Numbered from the stretch's first letter, positions 26,206-36,475 are shown. The stretch: 64,000 nt of DNA from Jiella pacifica (GCF_010500815.1 NZ_JAAAMG010000008.1:62001-126000), one strand, 5' to 3'. Numbers and translations are program-made. Notes: generated from the letters alone by a model not told the origin.

Positions 26206-26236
26206 CAGATTAAATATTCGTCATATTTACAATCTG
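26206..26236. promoter_or_regulatory. AT-rich nested dyad upstream of the cupredoxin/FTR1 operon
   Basis: CAGATT-AAATAT, loop TCGTC, ATATTT-AC-AATCTG. The two arms pair over 12 bp with a 2-nt bulge. In otherwise GC-rich DNA this looks like an operator, possibly for a Fur/Irr/RirA-class regulator given the iron genes; it does not match a Fur or RirA consensus I can recite. The rest of 26096-26509 shows no gene and should contain both divergent promoters. Confidence 0.5.
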
Positions 26237-26509
26237 TCGAGCTTGGTGTTTCCCACCTTTCAAGGGATCGCGCACACGGATCGACGCGCCCCACGATCGC
26301 TTCTTCTGATGCCGATCGCGACCGGCGCAACAGCGGCCGCGTCCACCGCAGAGCTGCATGACACGGCAATTGTCGTGCAGGAATGCCCTCGCGCTTGTGG
26401 TAAATTTCGGCCGATTCGCTTAAGATGCTTTCCGAGTGGGGAAATTCGAGATTCAGCCGGCGCGGTGGCCCGTGATTGCCAAGCCCTCGCATGATTGGGA
26501 AAGGCGGTC

Positions 26510-28264
26510 GTGAGCGTTCACACGCGATCAGAGGGACAGGCCGGAGCCGGGCGGCAACGCAACGTCGCGCCGCCGGCGCGATGGCGGCGGCTGGCACACT
26601 GGCGTCTATGGCGCCGGAGGACGCTGCTCGTCCATCTCATCGGCTTCGCCCTGATCGTCCTCGTTCCGGCCCTGTTGTTCAGCGCCTATCTGATCGTCCA
26701 GTTCTCCCAGCAGCAGCAGGAGATCGCCGCCGCGCAGGTCAACGACACGGCCGACATCATCTCCAATGCCGTCGACCGGGAGATTTACGGCCTCTTGACC
26801 TCCGGCCGGGTACTGGCGGCTTCGCCGACCCTCGTCGACGATCGACTGGGCCAGTTTCACGATCGCACCGCGGCAGCGCTGGCCGGCACGTTCACGACGG
26901 CCGAACTCGTCGACCGCAACATGAACGTTCTTGTCGACACGCAAGCGAGTTTCCCGTCGGCCACCGAGCGTTTCGGCGACGAGGCTCTCGTCCAGAAGGT
27001 CCTCGACACGCAACAGCCGTCGATCTCCGGCATCAGCTTCCGCGAGAAACGCGGCGAGTTCGTCTATCAGGTCGGTCTGCCCATCAAATACAGGGCGAAG
27101 GTCAACTACGTCCTCGTCCTCTCCAAGGCCACGACGTCCTTCGAAGCGGTAATCGCAGACCGAAACCTGCCGAGCCGCTGGTCTGCAATCATCAAGGACG
27201 GGGCCGGCAAGCAGGTCTTCGCCGCGGTGACCAGCGACGGGGGGACGCGGGCGCGCCAGATCTCCTACGACAATCCCTCGATCATCGAGGCCATCGGCAA
27301 TGACGGAATGGGCAACGACCTGATCCGGGCCTCGACCGTGTCGAACCTCTCCGGCTGGACGACGACGGTGGCCGTTCCGAGTGCCGTCATCGGCCGGCCG
27401 GTCATGCGCTCCTGGCTGCTTCTCGTCGGTGTCGGCGCGCTGCTTCTCGCCTTCTCCGTCGCCCTCGGCATCACCTTCGGTCGCCGGCTCGCCGATCCGA
27501 TCCTGAAACTCTCGCAGCAGGCCGAAAAGATCGGCCGCGGCGACCCGGCGACGATGATCGCCACCGACATCGCCGAGATCGCCCAGGTCTCGAAGGTGCT
27601 GGCGCAGGCATCGCGCGAGCGGCGCGAGGCCGAGGAGCAGAACCGCTTCCTGATGCGCGAGATGAGCCATCGCGCCAAGAATCAGTATGCGCTGATCGCC
27701 GCGATCGCCCGCCGCGCCGCCAACGAGAGTGCCGACACGACGCAGTTTCTGGCGACCTTGTCCGAAGCGCTCAACTCGCTCGCCCGCTCCGCCGATCTTC
27801 TCTCCTCCGGAGGCTGGCACAGCGTCTCCATGGCGGAACTCGTCAAGACCCAGCTGCAGGCGTTCAAGTCCGGCAACGAGCAGATCCTCCACGACGGGCC
27901 GGCCATCTCTCTCAATGCGACGGCGGCGCAGACGATCGGGCTTGCCCTGCACGAACTCGCCACCAATGCCGCCAAATACGGCGCCCTTTCGTGCCCCGAC
28001 GGCCACGTCGCCATCACCTGGACCTGCGGCGAGAAGCTGACGCTGTCCTGGCGCGAGAGCGGCGGACCATCGGTGACGCCTCCACGGCATTCGGGCTTCG
28101 GCACGCTGGTCACGCAGAAGATGACGGCCCGCGGGCTCGGCGGCTCCGTCGATATGGATTATGCGGCGACCGGTGTCGTCTGGGTGCTGACGGCCCCCCT
28201 CGACGCCGTGGTGCCGCGCCAGGAGGCGGCTGAGGGAGGCGAGGCCGCCAAGAGCGGCGACTGA
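26510..28264 (+). CDS. HWE/HisKA_2-type sensor histidine kinase
   Basis: A 584-residue kinase. TM1 (LLVHLIGFALIVLVPALLF) is at about 39-63, a periplasmic Cache-like domain of roughly 240 residues follows, then TM2 (SWLLLVGVGALLLAFSVALG) and a HAMP segment (RRLADPILKLSQQAEKIGRG). The phospho-acceptor block is FLMREMSHRAKNQYALI with His387, and the ATPase has the HWE-type motif LALHELATNAAKYGAL. Such kinases commonly feed the general stress response or blue-light/chemical sensing in alphaproteobacteria. No response regulator is adjacent. GTG at 26510 is chosen since AAAGGCGG precedes it; TTG at 26495 is possible. Confidence 0.85.
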   Translation: MSVHTRSEGQAGAGRQRNVAPPARWRRLAHWRLWRRRTLLVHLIGFALIVLVPALLFSAYLIVQFSQQQQEIAAAQVNDTADIISNAVDREIYGLLTSGRVLAASPTLVDDRLGQFHDRTAAALAGTFTTAELVDRNMNVLVDTQASFPSATERFGDEALVQKVLDTQQPSISGISFREKRGEFVYQVGLPIKYRAKVNYVLVLSKATTSFEAVIADRNLPSRWSAIIKDGAGKQVFAAVTSDGGTRARQISYDNPSIIEAIGNDGMGNDLIRASTVSNLSGWTTTVAVPSAVIGRPVMRSWLLLVGVGALLLAFSVALGITFGRRLADPILKLSQQAEKIGRGDPATMIATDIAEIAQVSKVLAQASRERREAEEQNRFLMREMSHRAKNQYALIAAIARRAANESADTTQFLATLSEALNSLARSADLLSSGGWHSVSMAELVKTQLQAFKSGNEQILHDGPAISLNATAAQTIGLALHELATNAAKYGALSCPDGHVAITWTCGEKLTLSWRESGGPSVTPPRHSGFGTLVTQKMTARGLGGSVDMDYAATGVVWVLTAPLDAVVPRQEAAEGGEAAKSGD

Positions 28265-28453
28265 ACGCAGTCCGCATCCCCGCTTCTCGTTCACCTGCTT
28301 TTCATGCCAAGCTCGTAACCTTCGCTCGGTTCCCCGGGACGCCCCGAAGCGAACGCCGCCAGAGCCGTCAACGATGTTTGACCATGGTTGCGGTCCAATG
28401 CCCGAAGACACTGCAATAGCCGATTGGCTCAGGCGCCATGCGAAAGAGCGCGG

Positions 28454-29494
28454 ATGATCGAAACCTATTCGTTCGACGGCACCAAGGTCGTCCATGAGAC
28501 GGTCGGTCCCGGCGGTCTGCCCGAGAACGCCATCTGGATCGACCTCCAGTCGCCGACGTCGCAGGAGATCGCCGCCGTCGAGGCACGCTGCGCCATCGCC
28601 ATCCCGACCAGAGAGGAGATGAGCGAGATCGAGGTGTCGAGCCGGCTCTATTCCGAGGACGGGGCCGACGTGATGACCGCGAGCGTCGTCCATGGCGTTC
28701 AGACCGGCGCCCCGGCCTTCGCGCCGGTCACCTTCATGCTCGCGCGCGGCCGGCTGATCACCGTTCGATACTCGGAGCCGAAGAGCTTCCGCATCTTCGT
28801 CGCCAAGCTTTGCCGGGATCCTGCGGCGCTGCCGCCCCACTACGACCCGACGGAAGCGGGCGAGGTGCAACGGGCTGCCGGCAAGGCGCCGACCGCCGAA
28901 CAGCTGCTCATCGGCCTGCTCGAGACCGTGATCGATCGCGTCGCCGACCTTTTGGAACTGATCTCGTCCGACCTCGACCGCATCGGCGAAGACATCTTCT
29001 CCTCCTCGGCGAAGAAGAAGCCGACGGGCACGGCCGACTTCAAGAAGCTTCTGCAACGCATCGGGGCGGCGGGCGATCTGACCTCCAGGGTGCGCGAAAG
29101 CCTGGCCACGCTCGATCGACTGCTCCCCTTCCTGCAGCTCGTCCTCGACCGCAAGAAGGGCAACGGCATGAAGGACGGCAAGGCGCGGGTGAAGGTGATG
29201 GCGCGCGACATCCACTCGCTCAACGACTTCGTGTCGTTTCTGTCCAACAAGACGACGTTTTTGCTCGACACCACCGTCGGCATGATCTCGATCGAGCAGA
29301 ACGCCATCATCAAGATCTTCTCGGTCGCCGCCGTCGCCTTCCTGCCGCCGACCCTGGTCGCCTCGGTCTACGGCATGAATTTCGAGCACATGCCGGAACT
29401 CGGCTGGGACTACGGCTATCCCTACGCGTTGGGCCTCATGGTCTTCTCGGCGGTTCTGCCGATGCTCTATTTCCGCTACAAGAACTGGCTCTGA
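28454..29494 (+). CDS. corA: CorA-family divalent metal transporter
   Basis: A 346-residue CorA-type channel for Mg2+ (or Co2+/Ni2+/Zn2+). The N-terminal cytoplasmic alpha/beta domain leads into a long stalk helix, then two C-terminal helices (IIKIFSVAAVAFLPPTLVASVYGMNF and YPYALGLMVFSAVLPMLYF). The signature YGMNF is followed by EHMPEL, the usual CorA loop. The chain ends KNWL, typical of the family. The gene is monocistronic by spacing. Confidence 0.92.
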   Translation: MIETYSFDGTKVVHETVGPGGLPENAIWIDLQSPTSQEIAAVEARCAIAIPTREEMSEIEVSSRLYSEDGADVMTASVVHGVQTGAPAFAPVTFMLARGRLITVRYSEPKSFRIFVAKLCRDPAALPPHYDPTEAGEVQRAAGKAPTAEQLLIGLLETVIDRVADLLELISSDLDRIGEDIFSSSAKKKPTGTADFKKLLQRIGAAGDLTSRVRESLATLDRLLPFLQLVLDRKKGNGMKDGKARVKVMARDIHSLNDFVSFLSNKTTFLLDTTVGMISIEQNAIIKIFSVAAVAFLPPTLVASVYGMNFEHMPELGWDYGYPYALGLMVFSAVLPMLYFRYKNWL

Positions 29495-29658
29495 TCGGTC
29501 AGACTCGGCCCAGACCCGGGCTTGCTCGGGCGGGCGGCGCTGGACGTCGCGAAAGGTGAACGCTGCGGTCAGCCTCGGCTGCCGGCCTTCCCACCGGGAC
29601 GGCGCATGGCCATGTGATAAGGCGAGCAGACACAGTTCATCCGATTCCGGAGCATGCG

Positions 29659-30666
29659 ATGCCAGCCTTTTCCGTCCTCGACCTCTCGCCCGTACCGGAC
29701 GGCTTCGATGCGGCAGACGCCCTGAAGAACTCCGCCGAACTCGCGCAGCTCGCAGAGAACCTCGGCTACAAGCGCTTCTGGATGGCCGAGCATCACAACA
29801 TGCCGGGCATCGCCAGCGCCGCGACCTCGGTCGCCCTGACCTATATCGCCGGTCAGACCAGGACGATCCGCGTCGGCGCCGGCGGCGTCATGCTGCCGAA
29901 CCACGCCCCGCTGGTCATCGCCGAACAGTTCGGCACGCTGGCGACGCTCTATCCGGACCGGGTCGATCTCGGCCTCGGCCGCGCGCCGGGAACGGACATG
30001 ATGACGGCGCGGGCGCTGCGTCGCAATCTCGAGGCGAGCGACAGCTTTCCCCAGGACGTTCTCGAGCTGATGCTCTATTTCGAGCCGTCGAGCGCTGGCC
30101 AGAAGCTCCGGGCGATCCCCGGCGAGGGTACGCGGATTCCGGTCTTCATCCTTGGATCGAGCCTCTACGGCGCGCAGCTCGCCGCCCATCTCGGCCTGCC
30201 ATACGCCTTCGCCTCGCATTTTGCGCCGGCCGCCCTCGACCAGGCGGTGGAGATCTACCGCGAGACCTACCGCCCCTCCGAGCGCCATCCCGAGCCCTAT
30301 TTCATCCTCGCCGCCAACGTCTTTGCCGCAGAGACGGACGAGGAAGGCGCTCTTCTCAAGAGTTCGATGGAACAGGCCTTCGTCAACCTGCGCACCGGAA
30401 ATCCCGGCAAACTGCCGCGCCCGGTCGAGGGATATTATCAATCGCTGGAAAGGCCGGCACAGGCGATGCTCGACGATGCGCTGGCCATTTCTGCGGTCGG
30501 CGCGCCCGCCTCGGTCGAACGCCAGATGACCGCGCTCGTCGCTCGCTATCGGCCGGACGAGGTCATTCTCACCGGTCAGATCCACGACCATCGGGCACGG
30601 CTGAAGTCCTTCGAGATCGCCGCCGGCGCGATGAAACGAATTGGTGCGGCGCGGCGGGCGGCCTGA
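29659..30666 (+). CDS. LLM-class flavin-dependent oxidoreductase
   Basis: A 335-residue luciferase-like monooxygenase homologue. The segments [20 protein letters not shown] and [44 protein letters not shown] are characteristic of the subfamily containing E. coli YhbW. It should use FMNH2; the substrate is unknown. The ATG at 29659 has CCGGAG six bases upstream, and homology starts at [12 protein letters not shown]. Confidence 0.88.
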   Translation: MPAFSVLDLSPVPDGFDAADALKNSAELAQLAENLGYKRFWMAEHHNMPGIASAATSVALTYIAGQTRTIRVGAGGVMLPNHAPLVIAEQFGTLATLYPDRVDLGLGRAPGTDMMTARALRRNLEASDSFPQDVLELMLYFEPSSAGQKLRAIPGEGTRIPVFILGSSLYGAQLAAHLGLPYAFASHFAPAALDQAVEIYRETYRPSERHPEPYFILAANVFAAETDEEGALLKSSMEQAFVNLRTGNPGKLPRPVEGYYQSLERPAQAMLDDALAISAVGAPASVERQMTALVARYRPDEVILTGQIHDHRARLKSFEIAAGAMKRIGAARRAA

Positions 30667-30778
30667 GCCGCCCTCGCTCGCGCCAAGGCGCCGGGCCGGC
30701 GCAGGGGGCACTTTTTATTGCCGCCTGAGTGCGTTAGAGCCTCCTCCGCGGTCCAAACCACAGCGCCCGGGGAGAAGC

Positions 30779-32029
30779 ATGATCACGCGCCGGCTCGTCT
30801 GCCTCTTTCCCGGCTTCGAGCCGCTACGCGGCGACGCCCATGTCAGGCGCTTTCGCCGCGGCGCCGAATCCGCCGCCGCGCTGTTCGACCTGACGGTCGG
30901 TCTCGAGGAGCCGGCCGGCGCGAACGGCCCAGGCGGTCTGTTTCCGAAGCTGAACGTGCGGCTCGGCGGCGCTGCGCCCGGCAATCGCCCCTGGCGCACC
31001 GACACCGAGATCGTCTTCTTCGACTGGGGCGATCTCATCCTGTCCTATGCGGCCCGGCCGTTCTGGCGGCGGTTCCTCTCGGGCTACGTGGCGCTTGCCG
31101 ACTTCCTGTTTTCCGGCACGGTCTTTCGCTATTTTACGGTGAGCTGGCGCTACGGCCTGTTCTATCTTTACCCGATCGTCGTGCTGCTCGCCTCCCTCGC
31201 CCTCGGCCTTTGTCTCGGCTGGTTGGCGGCCAGCCTTGCGGCCGATCTCGGCCCATTGGCCGCGTCCCTCCTCGGCATTGCGATCGCCATCGCCGTCTTC
31301 GTCGGCCTTCTCCATCTCGCCAACAGGAAGCTGCACCTCCTCACGGCCCTCGACGACTGGGCGATGGCACGCGACATCTGCCGCCGGCGCAACACCGCGA
31401 TCGGCGAACGCGTCCGCCTGCAGGCCGAGGAACTTGCCCGGCGGCTCGCCGATGGCGCGCAAGAGCCGGGCACCGAACTCGTGGTCGCCGCCCACAGCCT
31501 CGGCGCCGTCCTGGCGGTCATGGCGCTCGACGACGCGCTGAGCCGGCCGGATCTGGCGGGCTGCCAGCCGCACCTCCTCACCGTGGGTTCGAGCCTGATG
31601 AAGACGGCGCTGCATCCGGCGGCGCGCGATGAGCGCGCGGCGGTGAAGCGCCTCGTCACCGAGCGGCTCGTTCCCTGGACCGACTGCCAGGGACTGTCCG
31701 ATCCGATCAACTTCTACAAGTCCAATCCCGCCACCTCCCTCGACATCGAAGAAGGCCGCACGCCGCGGGTGGTGCGCATTCATTTCAGGAAGCTGGTGAA
31801 GCCCGAGACCTACAAGCGCATCAAGCGCGACTTCTTCCGGCTGCACCGCCAGTTCGTCCTGCCGGTCGAGCGGCGCGCGCCCTATTCCTTCCACCTGCTC
31901 CTCACCGGTCCGCACCCGCTCGGCGACTTCGCCTATGAGGCAAGCCTCGACCGGCCGCCGCTGAAGCCGTTGCCGGGACCGCCGAAGGACGTCTCGGCTG
32001 CAGCCCCGGCGACGGGAGGCTCGGCATGA
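30779..32029 (+). CDS. membrane protein with alpha/beta-hydrolase (lipase-like) domain
   Basis: A 416-residue protein. An N-terminal soluble part (RLVCLFPGFEPLRGDAHVRRF) is followed by two or three membrane helices around residues 120-185 (YGLFYLYPIVVLLASLALGLCLGWL, AASLLGIAIAIAVFVGLLHLA). A C-terminal alpha/beta-hydrolase-like part contains the nucleophile elbow VVAAHSLGAVLAV (AHSLG, a GxSxG variant). It may be an esterase or lipase acting at the membrane. ATGA coupling to the ICMT-like gene suggests joint action on a lipid or prenyl substrate; this is inference. GGGGAGAAG precedes the start. Confidence 0.72.
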   Translation: MITRRLVCLFPGFEPLRGDAHVRRFRRGAESAAALFDLTVGLEEPAGANGPGGLFPKLNVRLGGAAPGNRPWRTDTEIVFFDWGDLILSYAARPFWRRFLSGYVALADFLFSGTVFRYFTVSWRYGLFYLYPIVVLLASLALGLCLGWLAASLAADLGPLAASLLGIAIAIAVFVGLLHLANRKLHLLTALDDWAMARDICRRRNTAIGERVRLQAEELARRLADGAQEPGTELVVAAHSLGAVLAVMALDDALSRPDLAGCQPHLLTVGSSLMKTALHPAARDERAAVKRLVTERLVPWTDCQGLSDPINFYKSNPATSLDIEEGRTPRVVRIHFRKLVKPETYKRIKRDFFRLHRQFVLPVERRAPYSFHLLLTGPHPLGDFAYEASLDRPPLKPLPGPPKDVSAAAPATGGSA

Positions 32030-32613
32030 GCGCGGCGCTTTTCGGCAAGATCTGTTGGGTGCTCTTGGTCGCGGGCTGGTACGTGATCCGCTATCCGTTC
32101 GAGCGACGGGCAAAGCGCAGGCGTGTCCAGAAGACCGCACGGGGCCGGGCCGAGACGGTCCGCATGTTGATCTCTCTGTCGGGCCTCGGCATCCTGCCGG
32201 GGATCTTCGTCGCCACGGGCTTTCCGCGCTTTGCGACCTATTCTCCCTCGCCGGTCCAGACCGGTCTCGGCGTCGCCGCGATGATCGCCGCCCTCGTCCT
32301 CTTCCGCCTGACCCACAAGGCGCTCGGCAGGATGTGGTCGGTCTCCCTCGACATCCGCGAGAAGCACGAACTCGTCACCAGCGGCATCTACAGGCAGGTG
32401 CGCCACCCGATGTACACCGCCTTCTGGACCATGGCGCTCGCCCAGGCCCTGCTCCTGCCCAACCTCGTCGCCGGGCTCGCCGGGCTCGTCGGCTTCGGAA
32501 CGTTGTATTTCCTGCGCGTCGGGCCGGAAGAAGCAATGATGGAAGAGACGTTCGGACAGGCTTACCGCGACTATCGCGCCCGCACCGCCCGGCTCGTTCC
32601 CGGCATCTACTGA
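32026..32613 (+). CDS. isoprenylcysteine carboxyl methyltransferase-family membrane protein
   Basis: A 195-residue membrane protein with about five helices and the ICMT/PEMT SAM-binding region LVTSGIYRQVRHPMYTAF followed by GPEEAMMEETFGQAYRDYRARTARLVPGIY. Bacterial members methylate mostly unknown substrates. The start overlaps the hydrolase-like gene (ATGA). Confidence 0.85.
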   Translation: MSAALFGKICWVLLVAGWYVIRYPFERRAKRRRVQKTARGRAETVRMLISLSGLGILPGIFVATGFPRFATYSPSPVQTGLGVAAMIAALVLFRLTHKALGRMWSVSLDIREKHELVTSGIYRQVRHPMYTAFWTMALAQALLLPNLVAGLAGLVGFGTLYFLRVGPEEAMMEETFGQAYRDYRARTARLVPGIY

Positions 32614-32701
32614 GGCGAGGCCGGACCTTTCGTGGCAAGCTCCGTCCGTCTCCACCATCCCCCGGCGGCTCCTTTCGCAAAAGCCGGATGAAGCCCTTCC
32701 C

Positions 32702-33958
32702 ATGACCCAGCAACTTGCGACGCTTGCCACGTCGTCCATCGCGGCGCTTGCCATCGCCGGCGTGATCGTCCGGCCCTTCGGCTGGCCGGAATGGATCTTC
32801 GCGACCCTCGGCGCCGCCCTTTTGATCATCGCGCAGCTCTTGCCCGTTTCGGAGGGTGTCGCCGGAATCGCTTCGGGCACCGACGTCTATCTCTTTCTCG
32901 CCGGGATGATGCTGCTTGCCGAGATCGCCCGGCGCGAGGGCCTGTTTGACTATCTCGCCGCCCGCGCCGCACGGGCCTCCGGGGGCTCGCCGGTCCGGTT
33001 GTTCACGCTGATCTTCGGCGTCGGCACGCTGGTGACCGTCTTCCTGTCGAACGACGCGACGGCGGTGGTGCTGACCCCCGCGGTGATCGCCGTCACCAGG
33101 GCGGCGAAGGCGAAGGACCCGATCCCCTATCTCCTCGTCTGCGCCTTCGTCGCCAACGCAGCCTCCTTCGTGCTGCCGATCTCCAACCCGGCGAACATCG
33201 TCGTCTTCGGTTCCGACATGCCGCCCCTCGGCGAATGGCTGGCGCGCTTCGCCCTGCCGTCGCTCGCGGCCATCCTCGTCACCTATGCCGTGCTCCTTCT
33301 CGTCACGCGCAGGAGCCTCAGAAAGCGCATCGAACCGGAAAACGAGACGCCGGAATTGTCGCGCGGCGGCAAGGTTGCGGCCTTCGGCCTCGGCCTTGCG
33401 GTCGCCGCGCTGTTGACGGCCTCGGCGCTGGGCGCCGATCTCGGCCTGCCGACGGCGCTTGCCGGCCTCGCGACGCTGCTGCTCGTCTCGCTCGGCGAAA
33501 GGCGGAGCCCGTGGCCCACGCTCGGTGGCGTCTCCTGGACGACCCTCGTCCTCGTCGCCGGGCTGTTCGTCATCGTCCGCGCGCTCGACCGGATCGGCCT
33601 CGAAGCGGAACTGGTGGCGGCGCTGAGATGGGTGTCTCTGGAAGCCGGCGCCTGGGCCGCGCCGATCGTCGGCGCCGCGACGGCGATCGCGGCCAACCTC
33701 ACCAACAACCTGCCGCTCGGCCTCGTCGCCGGCGGCGTCGTCGCGGCGGCGGACGTCTCGCCGAAGATCGTCGACGCGGTGCTGATCGGCGTCGATCTCG
33801 GCCCGAACGTCTCGGTCACCGGGTCGCTGGCGACGATCCTCTGGCTCCTGGCGCTGCGCCGGGAGGGTATCCGCTACGGCGCGCTCGCCTTCCTGAAAAT
33901 CGGCATCGTCGTCACGCTGCCGGCGCTGGCTCTGGCGCTCGCGGCGTCGATGGTCTGA
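32702..33958 (+). CDS. ArsB/SLC13-type anion permease
   Basis: A 418-residue permease with 11-12 predicted helices. The FLSNDATAVVLTPAVIAV segment (about residues 118-135) and the internally repeated LTNNLPLGLVAGG (about 340) are the substrate-site signatures of the ArsB/NhaD/ion-transporter superfamily. It probably exports arsenite or takes up an anion. No arsR or arsC gene is adjacent, so arsenic resistance is not assured. It is convergent with the helicase gene, with only 6 bp between stops. Confidence 0.83.
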   Translation: MTQQLATLATSSIAALAIAGVIVRPFGWPEWIFATLGAALLIIAQLLPVSEGVAGIASGTDVYLFLAGMMLLAEIARREGLFDYLAARAARASGGSPVRLFTLIFGVGTLVTVFLSNDATAVVLTPAVIAVTRAAKAKDPIPYLLVCAFVANAASFVLPISNPANIVVFGSDMPPLGEWLARFALPSLAAILVTYAVLLLVTRRSLRKRIEPENETPELSRGGKVAAFGLGLAVAALLTASALGADLGLPTALAGLATLLLVSLGERRSPWPTLGGVSWTTLVLVAGLFVIVRALDRIGLEAELVAALRWVSLEAGAWAAPIVGAATAIAANLTNNLPLGLVAGGVVAAADVSPKIVDAVLIGVDLGPNVSVTGSLATILWLLALRREGIRYGALAFLKIGIVVTLPALALALAASMV

Positions 33959-33964
33959 CGCGCC

Positions 33965-35821
33965 TCAGCCCTGCGGACGCTTCGGCTTGCGCGGCTTGCC
34001 CTGCGGCGCACCGGACGGAGCGCCGCCCGGCGCCCAGGCGCCCTCGGGCTTGCCACCCTTGCGATGGAACGGCTTCTTGCCCCGGGGCTGGTCGAAGCCC
34101 GGCTTGCCGCCGGCAAAGGGCTTGCCGCCCCGGCCCGGGCCCGACTTGCCGCGCGGGGCATCGCCCGCCGGCCCGTCGGCAAAGGAGATGGTGATGTCGT
34201 CGCCGTCGCTGACCTCGGCCGAGGCGGCGAACTTCTTGGCGACGCTCTCGGCGATCTCGAACTTGGTCTCGCGATCGAAGATCTTGATCGCGCCGATCTC
34301 CTGGCGGGTGATCTTGCCGCGCCGGCAGATCAGCGGCAGGATCCACTTCGGGTCCGCATTGTTGCGCCGGCCGACATCCATGTGGAACCAGACCACCGGC
34401 CCGCCGCGCACCTGCTCCCGGCCGCCGCGGTCGCCGTCGCCGTCGCGGTCGGGGCGGCGGCTCTTGGCGGCGTAGTCCCTGTCCTTGGCGACCTTCAGGT
34501 CCGGCCCGAAGCCCGGATCGAACACGTCCTCCGGCGCCGGCAGCCGGGCGCGGTAGATCCGCGCCAGCGCGGCGGCGAGATCCTCCGGGCTGCGGGTCTC
34601 GAGGAGACGCTTGGCCGCGGTCAGATCTTCCTCGCTGGCCGGCTCGGTCAGGAGCGGATCGGACAGGAGCCGCTCCTCGTCGAGGCGGCGGATGGTTTCG
34701 GCCGACGGCGCGCCCGACCAGACGGCACGGATGCTGGCCTCGGCAAGCAGGCGCTCGGCCTTGCGGCGGCGCGAAATCGGCACCAGCAGCGCCGACACGC
34801 CCTTGCGGCCGGCCCGGCCGGTGCGGCCCGAGCGGTGTTGCAGCGTCTCGGCGTCGCTCGGCAGTTCGGCATGGATGACGAGGTTGAGGCTCGGCAGGTC
34901 GAGGCCGCGCGCCGCGACGTCGGTCGCCACGCAAACCCGCGCCCGGCCATCACGCAGGGCCTGCATCGCCTGATTGCGCTCGGCCTGGCCGAGCTCGCCC
35001 GACAAGGTCACGACGGAAAAGCCCCGCTCGGCAAGGCCGGAGGAGAGATGGCGGACGGATTCGCGGGTGTTGCAGAAGACGATGGCACTCGGCGATTCGG
35101 CTTCGCGGAGCACGTTGACGATGGCATGCTCGACCTCGTTCGGCGCGATGCGGATCGCCCGGTATTCGATGTCGACATGGCCGGTCGTGCCTTTCGCCAC
35201 CTCGATGCGCTGGGCATTGCGCTGATAGCGCTTGGCCATCGCCATGATGGTCTTCGGCAAGGTGGCGGAGAACAAAAGGGTCCGCCGCTCGGCGGGCGTC
35301 GCCTCGAGCAGGAACTCCAGATCTTCCCGGAAGCCAAGATTGAGCATCTCGTCGGCCTCGTCGAGCACCAGCGCCTTCAGGCCGCCGATCTTCAACGCGT
35401 TGCGCTCCAGGTGATCGCGCAGCCGGCCCGGGGTGCCGACGACGATATGGGCGCCGCGCTCGAGCTTGCGGCGCTCGGCGCGCGGATCCATGCCGCCGAC
35501 ACAGGTGACGATCTCGGCGCCGCAATGGGCGTAGAGCCAGGTGAGTTCCGCGGTGACCTGGATCGCCAGCTCCCGCGTCGGCGCGACGATCAGCGCCATC
35601 GGCGCGCCGGCGGGCGCAAAGCGCTCCTCGTCGCCGAGCAGCGTTCCGGCGATGGCGAGGCCGTAGGCGATGGTCTTGCCGGAGCCGGTCTGGGCCGAGA
35701 CGAGGAGGTCGCGTTCCGCCGTCCCCTCCTCCAGCACCGCGTCCTGCACGGGTGTCGGCTCTTCGTAGCCGCGCTCGGAAAGCGCCCGGACGAGCGGGGT
35801 GATGGAAGTGCGAAACGGCAT
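33965..35821 (-). CDS. DEAD-box ATP-dependent RNA helicase with DbpA-type RNA-binding domain
   Basis: A 618-residue helicase. The Q motif lies near residue 18 (EEPTPVQDAVL), motif I is AQTGSGKT, motif Ia PTRELAIQ, motif II DEAD, motif III SAT, and motif VI HRSGRTGRAGR. After a charged linker comes a DbpA/CsdA-type RNA-binding domain (VVWFHMDVGRRNNADPKWILPLICRRGKITRQEIGAIKIF). The tail is Gly/Lys/Pro-rich. It likely works in ribosome assembly or cold-stress RNA remodelling. ATG at 35821 follows AAGGACG; the open frame upstream is not conserved-looking. Confidence 0.9.
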   Translation of the reverse strand: MPFRTSITPLVRALSERGYEEPTPVQDAVLEEGTAERDLLVSAQTGSGKTIAYGLAIAGTLLGDEERFAPAGAPMALIVAPTRELAIQVTAELTWLYAHCGAEIVTCVGGMDPRAERRKLERGAHIVVGTPGRLRDHLERNALKIGGLKALVLDEADEMLNLGFREDLEFLLEATPAERRTLLFSATLPKTIMAMAKRYQRNAQRIEVAKGTTGHVDIEYRAIRIAPNEVEHAIVNVLREAESPSAIVFCNTRESVRHLSSGLAERGFSVVTLSGELGQAERNQAMQALRDGRARVCVATDVAARGLDLPSLNLVIHAELPSDAETLQHRSGRTGRAGRKGVSALLVPISRRRKAERLLAEASIRAVWSGAPSAETIRRLDEERLLSDPLLTEPASEEDLTAAKRLLETRSPEDLAAALARIYRARLPAPEDVFDPGFGPDLKVAKDRDYAAKSRRPDRDGDGDRGGREQVRGGPVVWFHMDVGRRNNADPKWILPLICRRGKITRQEIGAIKIFDRETKFEIAESVAKKFAASAEVSDGDDITISFADGPAGDAPRGKSGPGRGGKPFAGGKPGFDQPRGKKPFHRKGGKPEGAWAPGGAPSGAPQGKPRKPKRPQG

Positions 35822-36092
35822 GAAACGTCCTTGGAACGGCGGGTCGGCGCGACGCGCGATGCGCGGCATCCAGACATCGAAAATCTCCACCCTGCCCGTT
35901 CCTATGGCACAGCGACGCGAGCGGTTCAAATGGAGACGGTATCCGCAAGCACCTCGAACTCATGTGAGGGTAGCTGACGACTTTTGGAAAGGCTGGTTCC
36001 ACGAAAGTGGTTGAGCCGAGGAGCCGTACCCATGAGCATTCTGCCGAGGATTGGAGCCGGACTTCCCACCTGTGGGTTCTGGCGGAGGATTT

Positions 36093-36475
36093 GCCGAGAT
36101 CGAAAATCTGCGGGAGGTTCTGTTGCTGATCGTCTGCGGCTCGATGGCCGACTGCGACGACGACGAGAACATCACCGCCCGGAGCGCGGCGCACCTGCAC
36201 TTCCTGTAGCGCTTTCTGCCCCATGAGCATGGCGTTCCGGGCGAATGCCGGCTGACTACCCTGATGAACCGGATCAATCCGGCGCTGTTCTCTCGGGCTT
36301 TCAGCGATTGGGTGCGGGCGACATGGCTCGAGCGGGTCGACCCTGTTGCCATCGACGGCAAGACCTCGCACCGCAGCCACGACCGGAGCGCCGGGTTGTC
36401 CACCTCCTCTCGGCCTTCGCCACCCCGAGCAGTCCGATGCTCGGCGCGGAAGCCATACCGGGATTGCGCCGGAAC
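36093..36475 (+). pseudogene. ISAs1-family transposase remnant
   Basis: The plus strand encodes ISAs1-type sequence: LREVLLLIVCGSMADCDDDE, then after an in-frame TAG (36207-36209) RFLPHEHGVPGECRLTTLMNRINPALF and VAIDGKTSHRSHDRSA. A frameshift follows, after which VVHLLSAFATPSSPMLGAEAI continues in another frame. The start and the catalytic C-terminal half are missing. An inactive scar at the left edge of the accessory region. Confidence 0.85.

Noticed and set aside
26606-29389. A 927-codon minus-strand open frame across the HWE kinase and CorA genes
   Set aside because: It is the antisense shadow of two well-supported genes; the peptide is Arg/Gly/Asp-rich with no domain.
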